This document shows, piece after piece, positions 26,062-32,894 of a stretch of DNA of 64,000 bases; position 1 is the stretch's first letter, and the number at the start of each line of letters is the position of its first letter. The stretch comes from Paucihalobacter sp036825875 (GTDB lineage Bacteria; Bacteroidota; Bacteroidia; Flavobacteriales; Flavobacteriaceae). The stretch lies in NCBI RefSeq assembly GCF_036825875.1, contig NZ_DAISXK010000008.1, positions 1 to 64,000 on the forward strand, read 5' to 3'. Below the pieces are notes generated by a model. That model ran no database searches, had not been told where the DNA came from, and was given only the letters and a program-made list of their open reading frames with translations. Position numbers and translations under genes: made by a program.

Positions 26062-26481
26062 TTATTTAACGGCGTCAACCAGATCTTGAAGCGTTTTTGG
26101 ACGCAGCACCGCTAAAGTGCTATCGCGAACTTCTAACATTAATCTATGGATGGCACATTTGGCTTCGTCTGGACAATCGTCGCATTTTTCATAAAAATTC
26201 AGACTTACACAAGGGAGCATTGCAATGGGACCTTCGAGTAAACGGATGACGTCAATCATCCAAATTTCATTGGCTGGTTTTAAAAGGTGGTAGCCTCCAC
26301 CCTTTCCTTTTTTAGAGCCTAAATAGCCAGCTTTTCTTAAGCTTAACAAAATAGATTCCAAAAATTTATGTGATATATTTTCTTCTTTAGAAATAACAGC
26401 AATTTGAACTTTAGAACCAAAATCAAGCTTTCCCATATAGGTAAGGGCTTTTATACCATATTTAGTTCTGCGTGACAGCAT
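26062..26481 (-). CDS. Rrf2-family transcriptional regulator
   Basis: A 139-residue winged-helix regulator of the Rrf2/IscR/CymR type: LSRRTKYGIKALTYMGKL, HKFLESILLSLRKAGYLGSK (recognition helix) and KGGGYHLLKP wing. Four cysteines, Cys91, Cys100, Cys103 and Cys109, lie where IscR and NsrR bind an Fe-S cluster, so it may sense sulfide, Fe-S or redox state. It is 27 bases after the E1 dehydrogenase gene and 580 bases before the cysH ATG. CymR-like control of cysteine genes makes the sulfur operon the likely target; the inverted repeat at 25928-25946 is the candidate site. Confidence 0.9.
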   Translation of the reverse strand: MLSRRTKYGIKALTYMGKLDFGSKVQIAVISKEENISHKFLESILLSLRKAGYLGSKKGKGGGYHLLKPANEIWMIDVIRLLEGPIAMLPCVSLNFYEKCDDCPDEAKCAIHRLMLEVRDSTLAVLRPKTLQDLVDAVK

Positions 26482-26508
26482 ATTTCAATTTTATTTTTAA
26501 TGATGAAT

Positions 26509-28509
26509 TTAGTAAGCCGAAAGTTTTTTTAGTTCGGTTTCAAACTTTCCTTTTGCTAAATATTGGTCTTCCAAAGCATTGATAAAGGGAATTGGTGTTT
26601 CTAAACTGCCAACTCGATGTACTGGTGCGTCTAAATGCTCAAAACAATTTTCTATAATTAATGCCGAAATATCAGAAGCAATGCCGCCAAAAAGAGAATC
26701 TTCTTGCAAAATAATGGCTTTACCTGTTTTGTTTACCGACTTGAAAATGGTTTCAGTATCTAAGGGTTGAAGCGTTCTTAAATCAATTAAATCTGCTTCA
26801 ATTTCTGGGTTTTTATCTAAGGTGTCTAAGGCCCAATGTACGCCTGCTCCATAGGTGATTATGGTAACGTGATTGCCAGTTTTCAATAGTGAAGCTTCAC
26901 CAAATGGAATGGTGAAATAATCAATTGGTACTTCTTGTTTGATACTTCTATACAAGGCCTTGTGCTCAAAAAACATAACCGGATTCGGATCGTTAATTGC
27001 AGTTGCTAGCAAGCCTTTGGCATCGGCAGGAAAAGCCGGATATACTACCTTTAAACCAGGTGTTTTCGTAAACCAAGCTTCGTTGGTTTGGGAGTGAAAC
27101 GGGCCAGCCGCAACACCAGCACCACAAGGCATACGTACCACTACATCGGCGTTTTGATTCCAGCGGTAATAAGATTTTGCTAAATAGTTGACAATAGGAT
27201 TAAAACCAGAGGTTGCAAAATCGGCAAATTGCATTTCTACAACACTTTTTATCCCTTTAATACTCAAACCCATTCCAACTTCTACTATTGCCGATTCGCA
27301 TATTGGTGTGTTTAGAACTCTTTCCTTTCCGAATTGTTTTAAAAAACCATCAGTGATTTTGAAAACGCCACCGTATTCAGCAATATCTTGACCCATAATT
27401 ACAAGGTCTTTATGTCGTTTCATACTCAATCTTAAACTGTCGGAAATAGCATCAATAAATCTAATCTCTTGTGTTTTAGAATCAGACTTAATCACTTCAA
27501 TATTATATGGTTTGTAAACATCACTTAATTCTTTACTTAAATTTGGAATAATTGCGGGCTCTTCATCGGCTAACTTGTAGTTTAAGTCAATTTCAGATTT
27601 GAATTCATCAACTAATTGCTGATGTTGCGTTTCCGTTAAAATCTGTTTTTCCAACAAAAACTGTTTGTAATTATCTAGCGGGTCTTTCTGTTCCCAAGCT
27701 TTCATTAAATCGTCGGGAACGTATTTTGTACCGCTAGCTTCTTCATGACCTCGGCGTCTAAACGTTTTAAATTCTAGCAAAATAGGCCGTGGTTGTTTAC
27801 GCATACTTTCGACAAGTTTTTGAACCAAATAGTATACCTCCAAAATATTATTGCCATCAATTATAAATGAATCCATACCGTAGGCTTTACCTCTATCGGC
27901 TAAATCTTTACAGTTATATTGTTCATTGGTTGGTGTAGACAATCCGTAGCCATTATTTTCAATGCAAAACAAAACAGGCAAATCCCAAACCGAAGCAACA
28001 TTTAGTGCCTCATGAAAATCACCTTCGCTTGTACCACCTTCACCCGTAAAAACTGCTGTTACTTTTTTTTCTTTTTTGATTAAACTTGCCAAGGCAATAC
28101 CATCGGCTACACCAAGCTGCGGACCCAAATGCGAAATCATACCAACAATTTTATATTCCTGAGTACCAAAATGAAAAGAACGATCACGACCATTAGTAAA
28201 ACCGTTAGACTTTCCTTGCCATTGACTAAACAATCTATTTAATGGTATATTTCTAGTGGTAAATACGCCTAAATTTCGATGCATTGGTAAAATGTATTCG
28301 TCGTCGTTTAAAGCCATGGTTACACCCACCGAAATTGCTTCTTGACCAATGCCAGAAAACCATTTGGATATTTTGCCTTGGCGCAAAAGAATCAACATTT
28401 TTTCTTCAATTAGCCTTGGCTTCAGCATATTTCTATAAAGCGAAAGCAAAAGAGAATTAGAAAAATTTCTGGTATCGTAAATAATTTGAGATTTAGCAGT
28501 AGTCTGCAT
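26509..28509 (-). CDS. Fused E1 alpha/beta subunit of a 2-oxoacid dehydrogenase
   Basis: The 666-residue protein joins both E1 chains. The alpha half (about 15-320) has the TPP motif GEGGTSEGDFHEALNVASVW...ENNGYG and the phosphorylation-loop-like region FRRRGHEEASG. The beta half (about 345-666) shows IMGQDIAEYGGVFKITDGF, VEMQFADFATSGFNP and RMPCGAGVAAGPFHSQ. It decarboxylates branched-chain 2-oxo acids or pyruvate with thiamine diphosphate. Fused E1 of this kind is standard in Bacteroidota and usually assigned to branched-chain oxo-acid dehydrogenase. No E2 or E3 gene is in the window. The next gene, 27 bases on, is rrf2. Confidence 0.9.
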   Translation of the reverse strand: MQTTAKSQIIYDTRNFSNSLLLSLYRNMLKPRLIEEKMLILLRQGKISKWFSGIGQEAISVGVTMALNDDEYILPMHRNLGVFTTRNIPLNRLFSQWQGKSNGFTNGRDRSFHFGTQEYKIVGMISHLGPQLGVADGIALASLIKKEKKVTAVFTGEGGTSEGDFHEALNVASVWDLPVLFCIENNGYGLSTPTNEQYNCKDLADRGKAYGMDSFIIDGNNILEVYYLVQKLVESMRKQPRPILLEFKTFRRRGHEEASGTKYVPDDLMKAWEQKDPLDNYKQFLLEKQILTETQHQQLVDEFKSEIDLNYKLADEEPAIIPNLSKELSDVYKPYNIEVIKSDSKTQEIRFIDAISDSLRLSMKRHKDLVIMGQDIAEYGGVFKITDGFLKQFGKERVLNTPICESAIVEVGMGLSIKGIKSVVEMQFADFATSGFNPIVNYLAKSYYRWNQNADVVVRMPCGAGVAAGPFHSQTNEAWFTKTPGLKVVYPAFPADAKGLLATAINDPNPVMFFEHKALYRSIKQEVPIDYFTIPFGEASLLKTGNHVTIITYGAGVHWALDTLDKNPEIEADLIDLRTLQPLDTETIFKSVNKTGKAIILQEDSLFGGIASDISALIIENCFEHLDAPVHRVGSLETPIPFINALEDQYLAKGKFETELKKLSAY

Positions 28510-28627
28510 AAAAATGATGCGAGTTAATAGTTGATTGGGTAAAAGTAATTAAAATTAGCCCAAATATTTTAAGAGCTGATAATTTTTCAAATCAATTGCA
28601 ACAAATGTGTAATTAATGAGAATTCTT

Positions 28628-28635
28628 TACATTTG
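28628..28635 (+). promoter_or_regulatory. Promoter -7 box of the oxygenase gene
   Basis: TACATTTG matches TAnnTTTG exactly, 30 bp upstream of the ATG at 28665. A TTG lies 29 nt further upstream, longer than the usual spacing, so the -33 element is not clear. Confidence 0.5.
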
Positions 28636-28664
28636 TAAGTATTGAAAATTTATAATAAACTTCC

Positions 28665-29615
28665 ATGAACGTAATTCCTAGTGTTAATTTGAATGATTTT
28701 GTATCAGGCGATGCTGAATCTAAACAACGATTTATTGATGAAATCGGTAAAGCCTACGAAGAAATTGGTTTCGTAGCCCTAAGTGGCCATTTTTTAGATA
28801 CCGCTTTGGTAGATAAATTATATGCTGAAGTAAAGAATTTTTTCAACCTTCCTGTTGATATCAAACGTAAATACGAAATTCCAGGAATTGGTGGTCAGCG
28901 TGGTTATGTTTCCTTTGGAAAAGAAAGCGCTAAAGGCAAAAAGGAAGGCGATTTAAAAGAGTTTTGGCATTTTGGTCAGTACGTTGAAAATAACCCAGCA
29001 TTAGAAATAGAATATCCTGCAAATGTTGTAGTTAAAGAACTTCCTGAATTTAATAAAGTTGGCAAAGAAGCTTACCGAATGCTCGAAAAAACAGCCAAAT
29101 ATGTGCTTCGTGCCTTGGCGCTACATTTAGGTTTAGAAGAAACTTATTTTGATAATTTTATTCATAACGGCAATTCTATTTTAAGACCTATTCATTATCC
29201 GCCAATCACACAAGAACCAAAAGATGCTGTTAGAGCTGCAGCCCACGGAGATATTAATCTGATTACGCTTTTAATGGGCGCACAAGGCAAAGGTTTACAG
29301 GTTCAAAATCACAAAGGCGAATGGATTGACGCTATTGCCCAACCAGACGAACTCATGATAAACGTTGGCGATATGTTGTCTAGACATACCAATAATAAAT
29401 TAAAATCTACCATACATCGCGTGGTTAATCCTCCAAGAGAATTATGGGGAACATCACGGTACTCTATCCCGTTTTTTATGCACCCTATTAGTGATATGAA
29501 ATTAGATGTACTCGATAAATGCATAGATGATAATAAACCTAAACAATTCGAGGACATTACAGCGGGTGAATTCTTACATGAGCGTCTGGTTGAATTAGGG
29601 TTGGTTAAAAAGTAA
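28665..29615 (+). CDS. 2-oxoglutarate/Fe(II)-dependent oxygenase, isopenicillin-N-synthase family
   Basis: A 316-residue non-heme iron oxygenase. The N-terminal DIOX_N region contains YEEIGFVALSGH; the core has iron ligands in AAHGDINLITLL (His-x-Asp) and the distal STIHRVVNPP His, with the 2-oxoglutarate/substrate motif RYSIPFF. It likely hydroxylates or oxidises a small molecule. Family members range from ethylene-forming and flavonoid enzymes to bacterial ones of unknown substrate, so specificity cannot be read here. It is a single transcription unit with its own promoter and a strong hairpin terminator after it. Confidence 0.88.
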   Translation: MNVIPSVNLNDFVSGDAESKQRFIDEIGKAYEEIGFVALSGHFLDTALVDKLYAEVKNFFNLPVDIKRKYEIPGIGGQRGYVSFGKESAKGKKEGDLKEFWHFGQYVENNPALEIEYPANVVVKELPEFNKVGKEAYRMLEKTAKYVLRALALHLGLEETYFDNFIHNGNSILRPIHYPPITQEPKDAVRAAAHGDINLITLLMGAQGKGLQVQNHKGEWIDAIAQPDELMINVGDMLSRHTNNKLKSTIHRVVNPPRELWGTSRYSIPFFMHPISDMKLDVLDKCIDDNKPKQFEDITAGEFLHERLVELGLVKK

Positions 29616-29637
29616 AATAAATAATTACCAATTTTAA

Positions 29638-29695
29638 AAATTCCAAATTCCAATATAACACCTGTAGTCTTTTGGAATTTGGAATTTATTTTTTT
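29638..29695 (+). terminator. Long perfect hairpin with T-run after the oxygenase gene
   Basis: AAATTCCAAATTCCAA (29638-29653) pairs perfectly with TTGGAATTTGGAATTT (29672-29687), a 16-bp stem with an 18-nt loop, followed by a T-rich tail (TATTTTTTT). It ends 17 bases before the SUI1 start. Each arm is itself an internal repeat of AATTCCA, and it resembles the palindrome at 7834-7853. Confidence 0.75.
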
Positions 29696-29711
29696 GAAAT
29701 TTATAAATATT

Positions 29712-30041
29712 ATGGATTTACAAAATCAGTTAAAAAACTTATTTCCAGATCATGTTTCATCAGAACCAGAACAAGAGATTTCTGACGAAAATCAAATATG
29801 GTTACAAGATGAGCCTTTACTTTGCAAATACGAAAAGCGAAAAGGAAAGCCAACTACCATAATTGCTGGTTACACCGGTGCCGATGAAGATTTTAAAAAA
29901 TTAGCCAAGGAACTAAAGACCAAGCTAAGTGTTGGTGGTAGTTTTAAAAATGACGAAATTATTCTTCAAGGCGATTACCGCGACCAAATCATGAGCATGC
30001 TCAAAGAAAAAGGATTTAAGGTAAAACGCGTTGGCGGTTGA
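29712..30041 (+). CDS. SUI1/eIF1-like translation factor (YciH family)
   Basis: A 109-residue protein whose C-terminal 80 residues form the SUI1 domain: CKYEKRKGKPTTIIAGYTG, then FKKLAKELKTKLSVGGSFKN and EIILQGDYRDQIMSMLKEKG. Bacterial YciH proteins are homologous to eIF1, bind the 30S subunit and can affect start selection, mainly under stress; the role here is assumed. I chose the ATG at 29712; an in-frame upstream start would fall inside the terminator hairpin. The nucleoside phosphorylase gene follows 35 bases later. Confidence 0.9.
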   Translation: MDLQNQLKNLFPDHVSSEPEQEISDENQIWLQDEPLLCKYEKRKGKPTTIIAGYTGADEDFKKLAKELKTKLSVGGSFKNDEIILQGDYRDQIMSMLKEKGFKVKRVGG

Positions 30042-30076
30042 ATTTCCTTTTAAAAACTAATTACTAAATTTATTAA

Positions 30077-30949
30077 ATGTCTATAAAAGCCTCAGAACTC
30101 ATACTTAATCCAGATGGCAGTGTCTATCACCTCAATCTTTTACCCAAACATATTGCAGATAACGTGATATTTGTAGGTGATCAAGATCGGGTTGAACGCA
30201 TTACATCGCATTTCGAATCCATAGAGTTTTCAATTCAAAAAAGGGAATTTAAAACACAAACTGGTTATTATAGAGGAAAACGAATTTCCGTTATTTCAAC
30301 AGGAATTGGTCCAGATAACATAGATATTGTGTTAAACGAATTGGATGCTTTGGTTAATATAGACTTAAAATCGCGCCTACCAAAAAGCGAATTGAAAAGT
30401 CTGAATATTATCAGAATTGGAACTTCTGGATCCTTACAAAAAGACATTCCTGTTGATGCGTTTGTATTAAGCACTCATGGTTTAGACATCAATGGGATGA
30501 TGCATTTTTATCAAATTGAACCTATTGCCAGCAAAGAAATTGAAGATGCATTTATAAATCATACCAATTGGAGTCCGCAAAAAGCCAGACCAATAATTGT
30601 TGAAAACAGCAACTATTTAGAATCTTTGTTTACGGACGATTTCATACACAAAGGAATGACAGCAACTGCTGGTGGCTTTTACGGTCCACAAGGACGTGTG
30701 TTACGCTTGCCATTACAAGATCCGGAATTAAACCTAAAAATGGATAATTTCCAATATAAAGACTTAAGGATTGCAAATCTAGAAATGGAAACTTCTGCAA
30801 TCTACGGACTTTCAAAATTATTAGGACATAATGCCTTGTCTTTGAATGCCATAATCGCGAATCGAGCCAATGGCACATTTAGCAAAGATCCAAGACAGAC
30901 GGTAAATAATTTAATTGTTTATGCTTTGGAAAAAATGTTACAATTATAA
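30077..30949 (+). CDS. Nucleoside phosphorylase
   Basis: A 290-residue protein of the purine/uridine phosphorylase (NP-I) superfamily. It shows IFVGDQDRVERI near residue 31, STGIGPDNIDIVLNELDAL, IIRIGTSGSLQKDIPVDAFV and the late MET region NLEMETSAIYGLSKLLGH, with Glu-Met-Glu binding ribose. It should split or phosphorolyse a nucleoside; the sequence fits uridine-phosphorylase-like members best, but the base is not certain. It lies 15 bases before the cytosolic binding-fold protein, forming a likely two-gene unit. Confidence 0.85.
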   Translation: MSIKASELILNPDGSVYHLNLLPKHIADNVIFVGDQDRVERITSHFESIEFSIQKREFKTQTGYYRGKRISVISTGIGPDNIDIVLNELDALVNIDLKSRLPKSELKSLNIIRIGTSGSLQKDIPVDAFVLSTHGLDINGMMHFYQIEPIASKEIEDAFINHTNWSPQKARPIIVENSNYLESLFTDDFIHKGMTATAGGFYGPQGRVLRLPLQDPELNLKMDNFQYKDLRIANLEMETSAIYGLSKLLGHNALSLNAIIANRANGTFSKDPRQTVNNLIVYALEKMLQL

Positions 30950-30964
30950 CTTTTTAGTATTATC

Positions 30965-31825
30965 ATGAATTTAGTAAATATTGGTGGCGTTCCAGAACAT
31001 TTTAATCTCCCTTGGTATTTAACCTTAAAAAACGGCGAATATAAAAAAGAAGGTATTAACCTAAGATGGCGCGACTATTTTGGCGGTACGGGTGAGATGG
31101 CCAAAGACTTACGAAACGGAACTTTGGATTTAGCCGTTATTCTGACTGAAGGCATCGTTAAAGATATAGTAGAAGGAAATTCAAGTAAAATCGTTCAAGT
31201 ATTTGTGAAGTCACCATTGATTTGGGGCATTCATGCTGCGGGAAATTCACATTTGTCAACCCTTGAAGATTTAAAAGGTAAAAAGGCAGCCATCAGTAGA
31301 TATGGTTCTGGTTCGCATTTAATGGCTTTTGTAAATGCCGAAAATAATGGTTGGGATATAAACACGGATTTACAATTTGAGGTAATAAAAAATCTCGATG
31401 GTGCTGTTGAAAGCCTTACTGAAGGTAAAGCGGACTATTTTATGTGGGAAAAATTTACAACCAAGCCTTTAGTTGATGACAATACCTTTAAACTGATTGA
31501 AAGTTGTCCAACCCCATGGCCATGTTTTGTGATAGCAGCAAGCAAAAATTTTATTGAAAATCAGAGTGGTTCGTTGAAAATTATTTTACAAATCATAAAT
31601 AATACGACGGTTGAGTTTAAATCCATTCCTAGTATAGATCAAACTTTAGCCAATCGATATCATCAAAAACTCATAGATATACAAGAATGGTTGAGCCTTA
31701 CCGAATGGTCACAAAAACAAATTACTCAAGATCAAATTTACAGAGTTCAAGATAAATTAAAGTCGTTAGGTCTAATTTCAGAGGAGAAGTCATACCAAGA
31801 CTTTGTTCATACTTTTGCACTCTAG
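30965..31825 (+). CDS. Cytosolic solute-binding-fold protein (NMT1/SsuA-like)
   Basis: A 286-residue protein with the type-2 periplasmic-binding fold seen in nitrate, taurine and thiamine-precursor binding proteins: KKEGINLRWRDYFGGTGEMA, DLAVILTEGIVKDIV, LEDLKGKKAAISRYGSGSH. It has no signal peptide or lipobox and no ABC permease or ATPase next to it, so it probably stays in the cytosol as a sensor or enzyme. MqnA/MqnD of the futalosine pathway are cytosolic enzymes of this fold. Its close neighbour is a nucleoside phosphorylase. The substrate is unknown. Confidence 0.8.
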   Translation: MNLVNIGGVPEHFNLPWYLTLKNGEYKKEGINLRWRDYFGGTGEMAKDLRNGTLDLAVILTEGIVKDIVEGNSSKIVQVFVKSPLIWGIHAAGNSHLSTLEDLKGKKAAISRYGSGSHLMAFVNAENNGWDINTDLQFEVIKNLDGAVESLTEGKADYFMWEKFTTKPLVDDNTFKLIESCPTPWPCFVIAASKNFIENQSGSLKIILQIINNTTVEFKSIPSIDQTLANRYHQKLIDIQEWLSLTEWSQKQITQDQIYRVQDKLKSLGLISEEKSYQDFVHTFAL

Positions 31826-31934
31826 ATTAAGAAATAAAACTGAAATTAACCGAAAAAAAGAGTTTTTAGTAGAATTTTTTTAAGAAATCATTAACTTTTT
31901 TTAAATATAAGTATCTACAATTCAACAATTTTAT

Positions 31935-31942
31935 TACATTTG
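31935..31942 (+). promoter_or_regulatory. Promoter -7 box of the small lipoprotein gene
   Basis: TACATTTG matches TAnnTTTG exactly, 40 bp upstream of the ATG at 31982. A clear -33 TTG at normal spacing is not visible. Confidence 0.5.
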
Positions 31943-31981
31943 TTAACCCGAATTTCTGATAAGAACAAAATAATAAAATTT

Positions 31982-32167
31982 ATGGTCATAACAATTACTC
32001 TCATTTTATCGGTTCTAGTAGCCTTTAATTTCTTTTTATTAGCCTTTAGCTGCAACAAATCAAACGTAAAATCAGTTTCAAAACCCCCAAAAGTTTTATT
32101 TTCAGAAAATCGTGTTACAACGACCAATCAATCTTATCAAGAGCAGCTTGCTCCAACAGGGAGTTAG
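31982..32167 (+). CDS. Small lipoprotein or membrane protein, 61 residues
   Basis: The ATG at 31982 gives a strongly hydrophobic N-terminus (LSVLVAFNFFLLAFSCNK) with a possible lipobox Cys, then a short hydrophilic tail ending QLAPTGS. A -7 promoter box lies upstream. Its last 53 bases overlap the 3' end of ung on the other strand, so the tail is encoded antisense to the uracil-DNA glycosylase C-terminus. The arrangement and the APTGS ending look like a conserved flavobacterial small protein, but I cannot name it. A TTG start 14 codons upstream is less likely because it lies inside the promoter box. Confidence 0.6.
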   Translation: MVITITLILSVLVAFNFFLLAFSCNKSNVKSVSKPPKVLFSENRVTTTNQSYQEQLAPTGS

Positions 32168-32786
32168 TCTTACTAAAATGCTTATTGCCAAACCATAACC
32201 CTCTATTAGCACTTAATGGCGAAGGATGCCCCGAGGTTAAGATGTGATGGTTATTCACTTCAATTAAAGTCGCTTTTCGCTTAGCAAAATTCCCCCAGAG
32301 TAAAAAAACAATATTCTTTTTGTGTTCGCTTATCAATTTAATAACGGTATCGGTAAATTGCTCCCAACCTTTATTTTGATGACTTCCGGCGGCACTACTT
32401 CGCACCGTTAAAGTTGCGTTTAAAAGCAATACACCTTGTTTGGCCCAAGGTTCCAAATTTCCGGATTTCGGATATGGAACATGTAGATCGCTCTCCAATT
32501 CTTTAAATATGTTTATCAAAGACGGTGGATGCGCGATGCCATCGTTTACAGAAAAACACAATCCGTTTGCTTGTCCCGCGCCGTGATAGGGATCTTGACC
32601 TATAATAACGACTTTAAGATTATCAAATTCACATTGTTCAAATGCATTGAAAATATGCGTCCCCTTCGGAAAGCAAGTATGATATTGGTATTCAGTTTTT
32701 ACAAATTCTACAAGCTGCAGAAAATACGGTTTGGTAAATTCGTCTTTGATATAGGGTTGCCACGATACATTGATGTTGACCTTCAT
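32115..32786 (-). CDS. ung: Uracil-DNA glycosylase
   Basis: A 223-residue family-1 UDG that removes uracil from DNA. Signature blocks: VVIIGQDPYHGAGQANGLCFSV with the catalytic Asp, VLLLNATLTV, and the DNA-intercalating HPSPLSANRGLWFG loop. I chose the ATG at 32786 (MKVNINVSW); an upstream start would add a hydrophobic stretch not typical of the family. It stands alone, divergent from mutS2, and its 3' end overlaps the small lipoprotein gene by 53 bases. Confidence 0.95.
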   Translation of the reverse strand: MKVNINVSWQPYIKDEFTKPYFLQLVEFVKTEYQYHTCFPKGTHIFNAFEQCEFDNLKVVIIGQDPYHGAGQANGLCFSVNDGIAHPPSLINIFKELESDLHVPYPKSGNLEPWAKQGVLLLNATLTVRSSAAGSHQNKGWEQFTDTVIKLISEHKKNIVFLLWGNFAKRKATLIEVNNHHILTSGHPSPLSANRGLWFGNKHFSKTNSLLEQAALDKIDWSL

Positions 32787-32862
32787 ATTGTTCTTAAAAT
32801 TCAAAAATAATAATACTGTTAACACAATTACTAATTACAACATGAATTTATGTTCTATTGCC

Positions 32863-32870
32863 TAAATTTG
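32863..32870 (+). promoter_or_regulatory. Promoter -7 box of mutS2
   Basis: TAAATTTG matches TAnnTTTG, 25 bp upstream of the mutS2 ATG. No clear -33 TTG. Confidence 0.45.
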
Positions 32871-32894
32871 TAAAAAAATGCTTTTTATTAAACC

